Below, piece after piece: positions 1 through 9,507 of a DNA stretch of 64,000 nucleotides. Below the pieces are notes generated by a model. That model ran no database searches, had not been told where the DNA came from, and was given only the letters and a program-made list of their open reading frames with translations. Within the stretch, counting starts at the first letter, position 1; the number at the start of each line of letters is the position of its first letter. The DNA comes from Planctomycetes bacterium syqfu (GTDB lineage: Bacteria > Planctomycetota > Phycisphaerae > Phycisphaerales > Phycisphaeraceae). Location: positions 1,364,001 through 1,428,000 of the forward strand of contig CP087563.1 of the NCBI GenBank assembly GCA_020974905.1, given 5' to 3'. The position numbers were made by a program, and so were the translations under genes.

Positions 1-310
1 CCGTGCCGCCCGGCGAGTTGATGCGGAGAATCACAGCTTTGACCTTGGGATCGTGACGAGCTTCCTGGAGTTTTTCATACATCAGACTCACAGGGTTTTC
101 CCCCTCACGCAGCAAACCGGGCTTGGCATAGTTGGTGATCGTGCCGGAGATGTCGATGATGGCAACGCGACCTTGCGACCAACCCGCATCCTTCTGGACC
201 ACTTTGGTTTTAAGCCGTTGATCCGTGGCCGAACCCACCACAAACGTCATGGGGCCACAGGCTGTAAGTAGGCTGCTGACAATCAAAAGTATCAAGAGAC
301 GCAAGTGCAT
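1..310 (-). CDS. sppA: SppA-like signal peptide peptidase (S49 family), 5' part only
   Basis: Only the N-terminal 103 residues are in the window; the gene runs off its left edge. The protein starts with a lipoprotein signal peptide (hydrophobic stretch ending LLTAC, so Cys18 is the likely lipidated residue). After about 45 residues comes GRVAIIDISGTI and later the motif AVILRINSPGG, which in the SppA/S49 family forms part of the oxyanion site and crossover region. SppA enzymes degrade cleaved signal peptides in the membrane; some relatives have other substrates. A lipid anchor instead of the usual transmembrane helix is inferred from the lipobox. The catalytic Ser and Lys lie outside the window, so activity cannot be judged. 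Confidence 0.85.
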   Translation of the reverse strand, partial: MHLRLLILLIVSSLLTACGPMTFVVGSATDQRLKTKVVQKDAGWSQGRVAIIDISGTITNYAKPGLLREGENPVSLMYEKLQEARHDPKVKAVILRINSPGGT

Positions 311-333
311 ACGGAAGTTCTCCGGTTTTAAAG

Positions 334-451
334 ATGAATCCACGGATTAACACAGATATCAAAGCAAACACGCAACTGCAATACATTGGATAAATGAAGA
401 TTCATCTTGGTCTTTGCATCTGTGTTTATCTGTGTTCATCTGTGGTTAATT
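334..451. repeat. Inverted pair of a dispersed TCTGTGTTCATCTGTGG repeat
   Basis: The left arm (334-357, reading ATGAATCCACGGATTAACAC then AGAT) is roughly the reverse complement of the right arm (428-451, ATCTGTGTTCATCTGTGGTT then AATT). Related copies are at 15693-15732 and 24253-24312, and a more decayed one at about 10689-10735. The pair fills most of the gap between the sppA-like gene and the aminotransferase gene. No protein is evident. Confidence 0.6.
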
Positions 452-462
452 GACTTGAAACG

Positions 463-1596
463 TTACCCACACAGCTTACCAAGTTGCTCAAGCAGTCGAT
501 CGATCTGCTGGGGTTGATTGTAAAAATGCGGGCTCACGCGGATGCGGCCTTCGCGGACGACAGCAAAAATATTCTGCTTTGCCAACTCCGCGACCACGCG
601 TTTGGTGTTCACGTTCTCGTTGGTGGGGGCGAAGACCACACTGCCACTGGTCTGACCTTTGCCCCGTGGGCTGAGTACCTTGCAACCGACATGAGGTAAA
701 CCGTCACAGATTTGCTGCGTGAGTTTCTGCACGTTTTCCCAGACCTGCTCAATACCGACTTCAAGCAGCACGTCGATACTCGCGCCCATGGCAACAATGC
801 CGGGGATATTCTGCGTGCCCGGCTCAAAGCGTTTGGCATCATCGTGGAGCTGGAACTTGTAATTACCAAAGTCCATCGGATTCACCACGCTATGCCAACC
901 CAGCACCGGCGGATTAAGCAGGGGCGACAAATCTTCATGGACATAGAAAAACCCCATGCCCTCAGGACCGAGCAGCCACTTATGACCATCCGCTGAAAGA
1001 AAGTCGATCCCAAACTCCTGGACATCCATCGGGATCACCCCCACGGACTGAATGCCATCGACACACAGATACCCCCCTGCCTGGTGGACCATCTCAGAGA
1101 TGGGTTTGAGATCAATGCGGAACCCCGATGCATATTGGACGGAAGACAGCGAGACAACGCGGGTGCGATTGGTGATCGCTTCGCAGACATCTTCCACATC
1201 AATCGTGCCATCGGGAAGACTGTTGACTTCGATGAGTTCAACGCCATGACGCTTGAGGTTCTCCCACGGGTAACGATTCGCGGGGAACTCCATATCGGAG
1301 ATGATGACGTTGTCGCCTTCGTGCCAATCCAGCCCGTTTGCCACGAGACTCAGGCCGGTGGAGGTGTTGGGGACAAAGGCGATTTCGTGTTCCGAACGTG
1401 CGTTGATGAGCTTGGCAATCGCTTGTTTAACCTGGCTGATCCGTGGGTACCACTTGTCTTTGACGTAGGCAAAGGTGGACGCTTCAAGTGCATATTCCTG
1501 CAAAGCGACCGATGCGCGATGCGTGATGGGCGCGACGCCTGCGTGGTTAAAAAAATCCATCTGCATGAGAATGGGAAATTCACTGTTGATATCCAT
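463..1596 (-). CDS. Class V aminotransferase (cysteine desulfurase-like PLP enzyme)
   Basis: 377 residues, the usual length of the fold-type I class V family. The probable PLP lysine is Lys206 in SADGHKWLLGPEG, and Asp180 in GYLCVDGIQS is the expected partner of the pyridine nitrogen. NTSTGLSL (77-84) matches the phosphate-binding turn. Class V members include cysteine desulfurases, isopenicillin-N epimerases and kynureninases. The active-site Cys loop typical of SufS/IscS is not obvious near the C-terminus, so I do not name it a desulfurase. It is divergently transcribed from the TPR/peptidase gene at 1647, only 50 bases away. Substrate unknown; cytoplasmic. Confidence 0.85.
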   Translation of the reverse strand: MDINSEFPILMQMDFFNHAGVAPITHRASVALQEYALEASTFAYVKDKWYPRISQVKQAIAKLINARSEHEIAFVPNTSTGLSLVANGLDWHEGDNVIISDMEFPANRYPWENLKRHGVELIEVNSLPDGTIDVEDVCEAITNRTRVVSLSSVQYASGFRIDLKPISEMVHQAGGYLCVDGIQSVGVIPMDVQEFGIDFLSADGHKWLLGPEGMGFFYVHEDLSPLLNPPVLGWHSVVNPMDFGNYKFQLHDDAKRFEPGTQNIPGIVAMGASIDVLLEVGIEQVWENVQKLTQQICDGLPHVGCKVLSPRGKGQTSGSVVFAPTNENVNTKRVVAELAKQNIFAVVREGRIRVSPHFYNQPQQIDRLLEQLGKLCG

Positions 1597-1646
1597 CGTC
1601 AGATTCCTCTTGCCTTGAACTTGGGGCTGATCGTAGACTAACAGGC

Positions 1647-4280
1647 ATGATCAAGGACGCCAAACAAGTCTGCCTGCTTCTACTACTGCTACCGTCGATC
1701 CTGCTCGGTCAGTTGCAGGAGCCTGCTGCCAAGGATGATACACAGGTCCCCCTTTCGCCGGTGGTCACCCGCCTGCTTAATGATCCGATCAATACCGAGG
1801 ATCAGAAACTTGCGATGTACCTGTTTCACGGGCAATGGGAAGCAATCGATCCGACCAAACTCACCGTGGAGCAGCGTGCGGAATTCGCATTAGCCAGGTA
1901 TGAACTCAGCGCGGACGTACTCTCGGATGAGAAGACGCCTGCGGTGTATCGTGCTGAGGCTGCGAATTTGCGTGGTGAACCGCAACAAGCGGTCACATTA
2001 TTACCCCAGCCTCAAAGCCTGCGGGAAGTGTTAGCCAAGTCTGCAGCTTTGGAGACGCTGGGCAAGCTTGATGAGGCTGCGAAATTACTGACCCCCTGGC
2101 GAGAAAAATTACTTAAGGATTTGCCGGAAAATGCAGCGGACTTAACGCGGGCTGGATTGCTGCTTAGTGAGTTAGCTGTTCTGGAAGGTTTACCCGCCCG
2201 TGACTATCAGCAGGCGATGAACTGGTTTGCCATGGCAAGGGGACAGTTGGACCGTCTTTACTGGCCGGCCTATCTGGCTGAAGCGCAATTGCTCTGTGAA
2301 AAAGGCAGTCGCATGCAGGCCATCGGCGCGATCATGGAGACCTTGCCCTTAAACCCCAACGCTTCGCAAGCGTGGATGTTGCTGGGACAGATGTCCGTTG
2401 AGAGTTTCCAGTTTGATAAGGCTTCATCCTGCGTTGAAAAACTCCGTGAGATCAACCCGCAACATATCCTTGCTGACATCCTGGAGATTCGTTCGTACCT
2501 GGCGCAACGGGATATCTCGGCGGTTCCCGTGATTCTGGAAGCCGCGCAAAAACGCTACCCGACACATCGTGATCTGCTGGCATTGGAAGCGGCAATGCAT
2601 GCCATGCAGTTTGATCATGCGCAACTGGATAAGACGCTCGCCAAATTCGAAGCACTCTCACCGGGTAATCCACTGGCTTTGGCGACGGCGGGTGAGTTTC
2701 TCTCCTTTGCCCGTCAGTATGACTGGGGTGAACAGTTGCTGCGGAAGGCCATTGCGATGCAACCCAATTGGCCCAAGCCGCGCAGTGAGTTAGCGCTATT
2801 GTTGATGCAGGCCGGTCGTGACGAGCAGGCTTACGGTGAACTGGAAAAAGCTGCCAAACTCGACCCGTTCCACAAGCAGGTGCAAAACCAGTTGGAACTG
2901 GCCCAGGAGATGAAGGGTTTTCTGACTGCAAAGACGGATCACTTTTCGATCATCTTCCCGCCAGGTCCTGATGAAGCATTGGCATTGGACATGACGGTGA
3001 TGCTTGATGACATTTACAACACCGTTACCACCAGCTTCTCGCACCAACCCCGAAACATCACGCAGATTCAGATCATGCCCAACGAGCGTTGGTTTGGCGT
3101 GCGCATCACCGGCATTCCCGAGATCTGGACAATCGCAGCATGCACTGGTGATGTGATTGCGATGACACCCCCCAAGACCGGTGCGCGTCAACGTGGTGCC
3201 TATGACTGGGCGCGCGTGGTTCAACATGAGTTTACGCATACAGTCACGCTGGACCTGACGCATAACCGGTTGGCTCACTGGTTCACCGAAGCCTGCGCCG
3301 TGGCCATGGAACCAGGCGGTCGGGATTACAACACCTGTCAACTGCTTGCTGAGAACCTTGCCAACGAAACGCTCTTTGATTTAAAGTCGATTAACTGGGC
3401 CTTTGTGCGACCTGAAAAACCGACCGATCGCCCGCTTGCCTACGCCCAGGCCAATTGGATGTATGACTACATTCAGGAGACCTTCAGTCATGATGCGATC
3501 CTTTCGATTCTCACCAAGTTTGCGACGACCAATGACTCGGCCCAGGTGATCCAATCCGTCACCGGCCAGGATGAAGCGACCTTCATGAAAGGGTTTAAAG
3601 CGTGGGCCAAGGAGCAGGTTCAAAGCTGGGGCCTGGGGCCACAAGACGGTGACGAAGCGCTTAAGCCAATATTTAAAGCCTTTGCCCAGGGGATTGAGCC
3701 TCCTGCTGCGGTGTTGGATAAACTCATTGCCGATCACCCCAAACACCCGGATGTTTTGCGGCTGATTGCTCAGAAAGCGATGCAGGGAGAGGACCTGATT
3801 GCTGCCCGCAAAGCCGTGCAGGATTACGCGCGGGCAAGACCGGTCGACCCGTGGTCCAACAAGCAGTTGGTGATTCTATCGCAGCAACTGGGTGACAAGG
3901 ACATGCTCATCGGCGCGTTGACTGCGCTGGATGAAAACGAACAGTCCACCGGACGCTGGGCGTTTGAACTGGCTAAACGACACGCTGAGCAAAAGCGTTG
4001 GCCTGCAGCTCTCGCCGACGCCAAGCGTGCCATCCAGCGTGAACCCTACAACGCGGACTACCGTGAAAATGCAGCGACGATGGCCTTAATGGATAAAGAC
4101 ATGAATGCTGCCATGCATCAAATCCGTGCATTAACAATGCTCGAACCGAACCGCTCCATCCACTGGGCACGGCTAGCAGCGATATCCAATCGCATGGGAC
4201 AAAAGGATCAATCCATCTCTGCTGCGAAAAAAGCAATCGCGTTGGACCCCAACTCCCCTGCCAAAAAGTTATTGGATTAA
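1647..4280 (+). CDS. TPR protein with gluzincin (peptidase MA-like) domain
   Basis: 877 residues. An N-terminal signal peptide (Lys-rich start, then LLLLLPSILLG) indicates export. Residues of about 50-420 are TPR-like helical repeats (for example a NPLALATAGEFLSFARQY-type unit). A central zinc-peptidase region follows, with HEFTH at 527-531 and a downstream HWFTEACAV that could supply the third metal ligand and Glu. The C-terminal 250 residues return to TPR repeats. The layout matches the 'peptidase MA-like' domain proteins seen in planctomycetes. A role in periplasmic or outer-membrane protein turnover is inference; no substrate can be named. The neighbour on the right is convergent, and a short palindromic repeat lies between. 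Confidence 0.8.
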   Translation: MIKDAKQVCLLLLLLPSILLGQLQEPAAKDDTQVPLSPVVTRLLNDPINTEDQKLAMYLFHGQWEAIDPTKLTVEQRAEFALARYELSADVLSDEKTPAVYRAEAANLRGEPQQAVTLLPQPQSLREVLAKSAALETLGKLDEAAKLLTPWREKLLKDLPENAADLTRAGLLLSELAVLEGLPARDYQQAMNWFAMARGQLDRLYWPAYLAEAQLLCEKGSRMQAIGAIMETLPLNPNASQAWMLLGQMSVESFQFDKASSCVEKLREINPQHILADILEIRSYLAQRDISAVPVILEAAQKRYPTHRDLLALEAAMHAMQFDHAQLDKTLAKFEALSPGNPLALATAGEFLSFARQYDWGEQLLRKAIAMQPNWPKPRSELALLLMQAGRDEQAYGELEKAAKLDPFHKQVQNQLELAQEMKGFLTAKTDHFSIIFPPGPDEALALDMTVMLDDIYNTVTTSFSHQPRNITQIQIMPNERWFGVRITGIPEIWTIAACTGDVIAMTPPKTGARQRGAYDWARVVQHEFTHTVTLDLTHNRLAHWFTEACAVAMEPGGRDYNTCQLLAENLANETLFDLKSINWAFVRPEKPTDRPLAYAQANWMYDYIQETFSHDAILSILTKFATTNDSAQVIQSVTGQDEATFMKGFKAWAKEQVQSWGLGPQDGDEALKPIFKAFAQGIEPPAAVLDKLIADHPKHPDVLRLIAQKAMQGEDLIAARKAVQDYARARPVDPWSNKQLVILSQQLGDKDMLIGALTALDENEQSTGRWAFELAKRHAEQKRWPAALADAKRAIQREPYNADYRENAATMALMDKDMNAAMHQIRALTMLEPNRSIHWARLAAISNRMGQKDQSISAAKKAIALDPNSPAKKLLD

Positions 4281-4297
4281 TCGTCAGTCAAAGCAAG

Positions 4298-4328
4298 GCA
4301 TCAGCGACACGCAGTGTCGCAGCTATTT
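4298..4328 (-). repeat. Copy of dispersed CAGC-GACAC-GTGTC-GCAGCTATT palindrome
   Basis: The segment reads CATCAGCGACACGCAGTGTC followed by GCAGCTATT, an almost perfect hairpin. The same core recurs at 24020-24063, 24110-24153, 62745-62788 and 62816-62862. It sits between two convergent genes and could act as a hairpin at their mRNA ends, though there is no T-tract typical of an intrinsic terminator. Confidence 0.6.
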
Positions 4329-4346
4329 TCAATGTCGATGTATCAA

Positions 4347-6239
4347 TCACGTGAGCATTGACACCAGCCACAGCATCACCAGCATCGACGCGAAGAACGG
4401 CAGGAGATATGCGGACAAAAACAACACAAACGCTTCGATCACATCCAACTCGAAAAACTTCATCGCCAAACCGATGAACGAGATGAAGGTGAATGGGAAA
4501 CTCACGTACCACTCAAAGCCGAAAACCGAAATACCTTCAGTAAGTCGGAACATGATCGACTTGATGAAAAAGCCCAACACATGAGCAGTCATCGCAATGG
4601 CCAGGATTTTGGTCATCGCTGAAAACACGCCACCAAAACTCACGCCAAAGAGTCGGATCACCAGCATCATCCCCACAAACATGAATGGGATCTTGATGGC
4701 AATCTCCATAAGATTCGTGCCAAACAGATAAGCGATGCAAAACCATTTCTGTTGCATGGACAACGGCGGTGGCGGTGGCGGCTTGGGTGGGAGTAGCGGC
4801 CCGCCGAGAAATCCGCCGGTACTCGTGGGAGCGGGTGTGGTTGCGACGGCAGTCACCTTGCTGGGGATCACCGCTTCAACGAGATTCCGATCCACCATCT
4901 CATAAGGCGTGATCACCACGGTAAACACCAGGAAAACCAGCATCGCAAGCAGGACCACCGTGGGGATGTAGACATCCTGAATCAAGTGCTGCTGGTGATA
5001 GTATTCCTGATCGTCTTCATATTTTTGACTTTCGGAGACATAACGGGCCGAGCCGTCATAGTCATCCCCCATCGGATCGCCCTGCACGCCTTGAACATGG
5101 CGTTTAAGTTGTGTGTGATAGCCACATGCTGCACACACCACCGCATCGTGAGTCATCGGTGATTGACACTCAGGACAAATCTTACCCGCTGCAACTTCCG
5201 GCTCGACCGCCAACTCATACACACTGGACTGATCCGATGCCGCAGCCAACTCCGGCACGGGGACGCGATCCCACGAGCTGGCTTTGCCCACGTGTTCCTG
5301 GAGCATGTTCAACCCCACGACCGGCACCGATTCCTCGGGTTTGATCTCCGTATCAAACTCATCCTCATCCACCGCGTCCGTCACCACCAACCCGCGCGCG
5401 ATGTCCGAGATATCCGAGTCGTCATCGTCATCAACCTGCAACTGGACCACGTCTTCGGCAGCGGCCAAATCCAATTGGTCTTCCTCATCCTGCAAGCCGG
5501 CTAATGTGTCATCCATCGCCCTCGACGACCGGGACAAATCAACCGTCGGCGGATTCCTGCGCGGTGTGGCAACCACCGGTTCATCAAGCAACGGCAGGAC
5601 CATATCATCACCGCGTTTGTCGGACTTGTTCTCTTTAGGCTTGGTATCCGACTTGCTCTTGGTGTCCGGCTTTCTGGATGACGGTTTTAAGGTCGGTTCA
5701 CCCACATGCTTCAAACGCGAAGACACCTGAGTGGACTTGCCTGAGGGTGAACTGCCATGAGACTTTTCTTCCTCCGCTTTGACCATATCCAGATCAAGCA
5801 CCAGCAAATCGGCGGTGTCATCATCGTTTGGCTTGGTTGGTTTGTCGGACTTCTTCTGTGGCTGCTGATCCGGCTTGCCAGGTTTGGGAGACGGCACCGA
5901 ATCGGGCCTGGATGAATGATGCGACTTGGCATGATCCGACCGCGAAGTGGAATGCGATGAACTGGATTTTTTGTCAGTGTGATCTTTGCGTGCTTTTTTG
6001 CTCGGCGGTGATTCTTTGCCCTCAGGATCAATGGCAGGCGTGCCCATGACCGGATCATCACCCAACGAGAGGATGTACCCGCCGTCGGTCTGCTGCATGG
6101 CTTGTTGATGAGAAGCGGACTTTGAAGATTTTAAAGACTTGCCACAAAAGGGACAGTAAACAAGTTCACCTCCCCCGATGGCACTGGGTGGCAATGTCTG
6201 ATGACAATGTGCACACTTTCCCGGTTTGCTTTGCCCCAT
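4347..6239 (-). CDS. Zinc-ribbon membrane protein with long charged linker
   Basis: 630 residues from the chosen ATG at 6239; an in-frame start at 6545 was rejected because it would cover the divergent gene and encodes non-conserved-looking sequence. Near the N-terminus C9-x2-C12 and C29-x2-C32 form a zinc ribbon. About 250 residues of Lys/Ser/Asp-rich low-complexity sequence follow, then a second ribbon (CPEC...CAAC). The C-terminal 220 residues contain about five hydrophobic segments, including a Pro-rich stretch (PPKPPPPPP) between the first and second. The pattern, zinc ribbon plus membrane domain, resembles the paralogues at 56519, 57800 and 62966 in layout only. Function unknown; possibly a membrane-anchored scaffold. 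Confidence 0.75.
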   Translation of the reverse strand: MGQSKPGKCAHCHQTLPPSAIGGGELVYCPFCGKSLKSSKSASHQQAMQQTDGGYILSLGDDPVMGTPAIDPEGKESPPSKKARKDHTDKKSSSSHSTSRSDHAKSHHSSRPDSVPSPKPGKPDQQPQKKSDKPTKPNDDDTADLLVLDLDMVKAEEEKSHGSSPSGKSTQVSSRLKHVGEPTLKPSSRKPDTKSKSDTKPKENKSDKRGDDMVLPLLDEPVVATPRRNPPTVDLSRSSRAMDDTLAGLQDEEDQLDLAAAEDVVQLQVDDDDDSDISDIARGLVVTDAVDEDEFDTEIKPEESVPVVGLNMLQEHVGKASSWDRVPVPELAAASDQSSVYELAVEPEVAAGKICPECQSPMTHDAVVCAACGYHTQLKRHVQGVQGDPMGDDYDGSARYVSESQKYEDDQEYYHQQHLIQDVYIPTVVLLAMLVFLVFTVVITPYEMVDRNLVEAVIPSKVTAVATTPAPTSTGGFLGGPLLPPKPPPPPPLSMQQKWFCIAYLFGTNLMEIAIKIPFMFVGMMLVIRLFGVSFGGVFSAMTKILAIAMTAHVLGFFIKSIMFRLTEGISVFGFEWYVSFPFTFISFIGLAMKFFELDVIEAFVLFLSAYLLPFFASMLVMLWLVSMLT

Positions 6240-6386
6240 GACTGGACACCTTTGATCAACACCCCGAATGCGACTTGACAGCCTGTAGTGATTGTAGTTT
6301 ACCAAACATTGTTGTGCCGGGAATTGTGGATGTGTGCTTGAGCTTCTACAATGTGAAGCTTTGTACCCCTTTGTCTGGAAATACAC

Positions 6387-7496
6387 ATGAGCGTTCCCAT
6401 TCTCGATCTGACTGCGCTTCACGCCCCCCTGGCTGACCAGATGCGTGAGGTTTTCAATGATATTCTCAACACCAGCCAGTTCGTGCTGGGCAAACACGCT
6501 GCGGACTTTGAAGCGGCTTTGGCGGAAGCTTGCCAAACCAAACATGCCATCGGTGTTTCGTCCGGGACTGATGCGTTGATTGTCGCCCTGATGGCGTACG
6601 ACATCAAGGCCGGCGACGAAGTGATCACCAGTCCGTTCACGTTCTTTGCCACCGGCGGCTCAATCGCCCGCGTGGGTGCAACCCCGATTTTCGTGGACAT
6701 CGACCCGGTGACGATGAACCTGGACTCCGCCTTGATCGAAGAAGCGATTACGCCCAACACCAAGGCCATCATGCCGGTGCACATTTTCGGTCACCCGGCC
6801 AACATGGACAACATCAACGCCATCGCCAGGAAACACAACCTGGCGGTCATCGAAGACAACGCTCAATCCATCGGCGCCAAGATCGGCGATAAGCAGGTCG
6901 GCGGCCTGGGTGACATCGGTTGCTTGAGCTTCTACCCCACCAAGAATCTTTCGGGTTGTGGTGATGCCGGTGCAGTGCTCACGAACAGTGATGAGTTGGC
7001 GGAGAAGATGATCTCCCTGCGTCTGCATGGTCAGATCGGTCAGTATCAGCACAAGATCATCGGCGGAAACTTCCGCATCGACGCGCTGCATGCTGCGATT
7101 CTCAATATCAAGCTGCCCCACCTTCCCGAGTGGAACGAAGCGCGTCGTCGCAATGCTGAACTCTACAAGCAGAAGCTGGCCGACCTGCCGATCACGTTGC
7201 CCGTGGAGCTTGAGGGTTACACCCACGTTTACCATCAGTACACCATTCGCGTTGATCCGGCCAAGCGTGACGGTTTGACCGCTGCGTTCAAGGAAAACGG
7301 CATCGGCTTTGGTGTCTTTTACCCGACCCCGCTGCATCAGCAGGAATGCTTCAAGTATCTCAACCAGGACCAGGGACGCCTGCCACACAGCGAAGCAGCC
7401 TCCAAGGGCTGTGTCAGCTTGCCGGTGCACCCGCTACTGACCGAAGCACAGATTGACGAAGTCTGCGCGGTCATCAAGGGATATCTGCAATCTTGA
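6387..7496 (+). CDS. DegT/DnrJ/EryC1/StrS family sugar aminotransferase
   Basis: 369 residues, full length for the family. Lys186 in FYPTKNLSGCGDAGAV is the PLP-binding lysine and Asp157 in VIEDNAQSIGA its usual partner. These enzymes transfer an amino group to nucleotide-activated keto-sugars for surface polysaccharide or lipid A-type glycan synthesis; the nearest named relatives are WbpE/PglE-like enzymes. The stop overlaps the start of the MlaF-type ATPase gene by four bases (TTGA), so the two are translationally coupled. Coupling to a lipid transport locus suggests a role in envelope assembly, but no other sugar gene is nearby, so the pathway is unproven. Confidence 0.88.
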   Translation: MSVPILDLTALHAPLADQMREVFNDILNTSQFVLGKHAADFEAALAEACQTKHAIGVSSGTDALIVALMAYDIKAGDEVITSPFTFFATGGSIARVGATPIFVDIDPVTMNLDSALIEEAITPNTKAIMPVHIFGHPANMDNINAIARKHNLAVIEDNAQSIGAKIGDKQVGGLGDIGCLSFYPTKNLSGCGDAGAVLTNSDELAEKMISLRLHGQIGQYQHKIIGGNFRIDALHAAILNIKLPHLPEWNEARRRNAELYKQKLADLPITLPVELEGYTHVYHQYTIRVDPAKRDGLTAAFKENGIGFGVFYPTPLHQQECFKYLNQDQGRLPHSEAASKGCVSLPVHPLLTEAQIDEVCAVIKGYLQS

Positions 7497-8287
7497 CCGA
7501 CCCACCAACGACCACTGAGCCGATCATCCGACTCGTCGATGTCTGCAAAGCCTTCGGCAAGTTGACCGTGCTCAACAAGGTGTCGCTGGATATCGAACAC
7601 GGTAAGACCACCGTCATTCTCGGCCCAAGTGGTACAGGCAAAAGTGTCCTGCTCAAACACATCGTCGGACTGCTCAAGCCCGACAGTGGCGAAGTGTGGT
7701 TTGAACATCAACGCATTGATCAGATGAACGCGATGCAGTTGGTCAAGCCCCGCCAGCAGTTTGGTTTTCTGTTTCAGATGGGTGCTCTGTTCGACTCCAT
7801 GAACGTGCGCGACAACGTCTGCTTCCCACTGGTGGAACACACCAAGATGCCCAAGAGCGAGCAGCATGAACGCTGCAGCCAGGTCCTCAAAGCAGTCGGT
7901 CTTGAAGGTGTCGAAAACAAAATGCCCGTGGACCTGTCCGGCGGGCAGAAAAAGCGCGTTGCATTGGCGCGTGCAATTGTGCTCCGTCCCAAGGTCGTGC
8001 TCTATGACGAACCGACCACCGGGCTTGATCCCATCCGTTCGGATTTGATTAACGAACTGATCCTGAATTTGAGTCAACGCCTGGGAATCACAAGTATTGT
8101 CGTGACACATGACATGACCAGTGCCAAGAAAATTGCTGATCGGATGATCATGCTTTACGATGGACGCGTCGTTGCTGATGACGAACCAGAACATTTTCTC
8201 AACACCCCCGACAAGCTCGTCCAGCGATTTATCAACGGGCAGGCTGACGAGGAAGACCTGGAACTCATCCGCACTGGCATGGACTGA
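7493..8287 (+). CDS. mlaF: MlaF-type ABC transporter ATPase (MCE lipid transport), copy 1
   Basis: 264 residues. Walker A GPSGTGKS at 44-51, signature LSGGQKKR, and Walker B VVLYDEPTTGLD are all intact, so ATP hydrolysis is expected. The start is a TTG at 7493 inside the stop of the upstream gene (TTGA overlap). No better ATG fits, because the next one lies within the first beta strand of the ATPase fold. MlaF drives movement of phospholipids through the MlaE permease with help of an MCE-domain protein. The MCE protein follows 26 bases downstream; no mlaE is adjacent. A paralogue is at 21531. Confidence 0.88.
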   Translation: MTDPPTTTEPIIRLVDVCKAFGKLTVLNKVSLDIEHGKTTVILGPSGTGKSVLLKHIVGLLKPDSGEVWFEHQRIDQMNAMQLVKPRQQFGFLFQMGALFDSMNVRDNVCFPLVEHTKMPKSEQHERCSQVLKAVGLEGVENKMPVDLSGGQKKRVALARAIVLRPKVVLYDEPTTGLDPIRSDLINELILNLSQRLGITSIVVTHDMTSAKKIADRMIMLYDGRVVADDEPEHFLNTPDKLVQRFINGQADEEDLELIRTGMD

Positions 8288-8313
8288 ACCCAACGACGTA
8301 TCAAAGGTACCTC

Positions 8314-9336
8314 ATGCATCACCGCACACGTGACATCTTCGTCGGATTGACAGCCATCGCAGGCGTCATCTGTGTGGCAGGTTTGATGTTCCTCTTCGGC
8401 TACATCCCCAAGTTCCTCGAACCGGGCTACATCGTCCACGTCAACTTCCCGCAAGCTGGTGGACTCAACTCCTCCTCGCGTGTGATTCTCGATGGCGTGG
8501 ACATCGGCCGACTCATCGAGCTCGACCTGCAGACTCCGCCCAAGCGTGGCGTGGTCATGACCGCCCAAATCCGCAGCGATTACAACATCCCCGAGAATGT
8601 CCGCGTGACCGTGGCATCCAAACTGCTGGGTGGCAGTCCCGCTTTGGCGTTTTACACCGACCATTTGGCCGTCAGTGAACTTGATGACTTTCTGCCCAAG
8701 GACGGCAGTGCCGAACTCAACGGTGAAATTCAGGGCATGCTCGCCGAGGTGACCAAGAAGCTGCAAACCTACCTTGATCCGGCGATCAAAAATCTCAACC
8801 AGGTCGCAGACGATTTTTCCAAACTCTCAAAACAGTGGACAACCGTCGGCGACAACATTGCCAACATGACCGCACCGCGCACCTTGGCGGATGTCGACAG
8901 TGGCAAAGCCCAGGCCAACATCAACACCCTGCTCGCCCGTGCCGACCAACGCATGGCAGACCTCAAAATCACCATCGATCACATCAACAATCTTGTCGGT
9001 GATGAAAAACTCAAGGCTTCACTGACCAACATGATTGATCAAACCACAAAGACAGCCACCGCCTGGGAAGAGACCGCCAAGAGCACGCAGGTCACCGCTG
9101 ATTCACTGTCCAAAAAACTCTATGCCATGGCAGACGACATGAGCGCGACGATCCGCTCCACGCAACTGCTCATCGACAAAGCTGCCACGGGTAAGGGCAC
9201 CGTCGGTCAACTTCTCAACGATCCCAAACTCTACACCAATCTCAACGAAACCGTCGTCCGACTCAATGCCGCATTGGATGAGATCAAGCTATTGGTCGAA
9301 AAGATCAAGGCTGAAGGCGTGAATGTGAATCTGTGA
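8314..9336 (+). CDS. mlaD: MlaD family MCE-domain protein, copy 1
   Basis: 340 residues. One N-terminal transmembrane helix (about 8-30) is followed by an MCE domain (about 38-118, with FPQAGGLNSSSRVILDGVDI and the ALAFYTD end strand). The rest is mostly amphipathic helix with coiled-coil character. MCE proteins form hexameric rings or tubes in the periplasm that carry lipids between membranes. The helical tail of about 200 residues is longer than in E. coli MlaD (183 residues in total), more like the long-tailed tube-forming MCE proteins. Its mRNA is shared with the ATPase just upstream. A palindromic repeat element follows the gene. Confidence 0.85.
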   Translation: MHHRTRDIFVGLTAIAGVICVAGLMFLFGYIPKFLEPGYIVHVNFPQAGGLNSSSRVILDGVDIGRLIELDLQTPPKRGVVMTAQIRSDYNIPENVRVTVASKLLGGSPALAFYTDHLAVSELDDFLPKDGSAELNGEIQGMLAEVTKKLQTYLDPAIKNLNQVADDFSKLSKQWTTVGDNIANMTAPRTLADVDSGKAQANINTLLARADQRMADLKITIDHINNLVGDEKLKASLTNMIDQTTKTATAWEETAKSTQVTADSLSKKLYAMADDMSATIRSTQLLIDKAATGKGTVGQLLNDPKLYTNLNETVVRLNAALDEIKLLVEKIKAEGVNVNL

Positions 9337-9390
9337 TTGCGTCCTCAAGCAAATCAATCTAAATGAAAATATGCAAACGGCCTCTAATTT

Positions 9391-9474
9391 GTCATTCCCG
9401 CGCAGGCGGGAATCCAGTGGCATTCTGTGCGCACTTGCATACTCCACTGAACTCCCGCCTGCGCGGGAGTGACG
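9391..9474. repeat. Dispersed palindromic element F1 (GTCATTCCCGCGCAGGCGGG)
   Basis: Two arms, each itself a short hairpin (TCCCGC...GCGGGA), face each other: 9391-9420 reads GTCATTCCCGCGCAGGCGGG then AATCCAGTGG, and 9442-9474 reads the inverse ending GCGCGGGAGTGAC. The middle is about 25 bases. Other copies are at 24158, 31357, 41417, 47521 (half), 55108-55313 and 57736 (half). Confidence 0.8.
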
Positions 9475-9507
9475 GGACGTTTAGATCGACTGCTTCACCA
9501 CATTCCA

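Noticed and set aside
2796-3341. Long minus-strand frames inside the TPR/peptidase gene
   Set aside because: They are antisense shadows of a gene with clear domains; composition is His/Gly/Asp-rich as typical of shadows.
6240-6545. Longer N-terminus for the zinc-ribbon protein (start at 6545)
   Set aside because: It would overlap the divergent DegT gene start by 159 bases, and the zinc ribbon begins right after the ATG at 6239.
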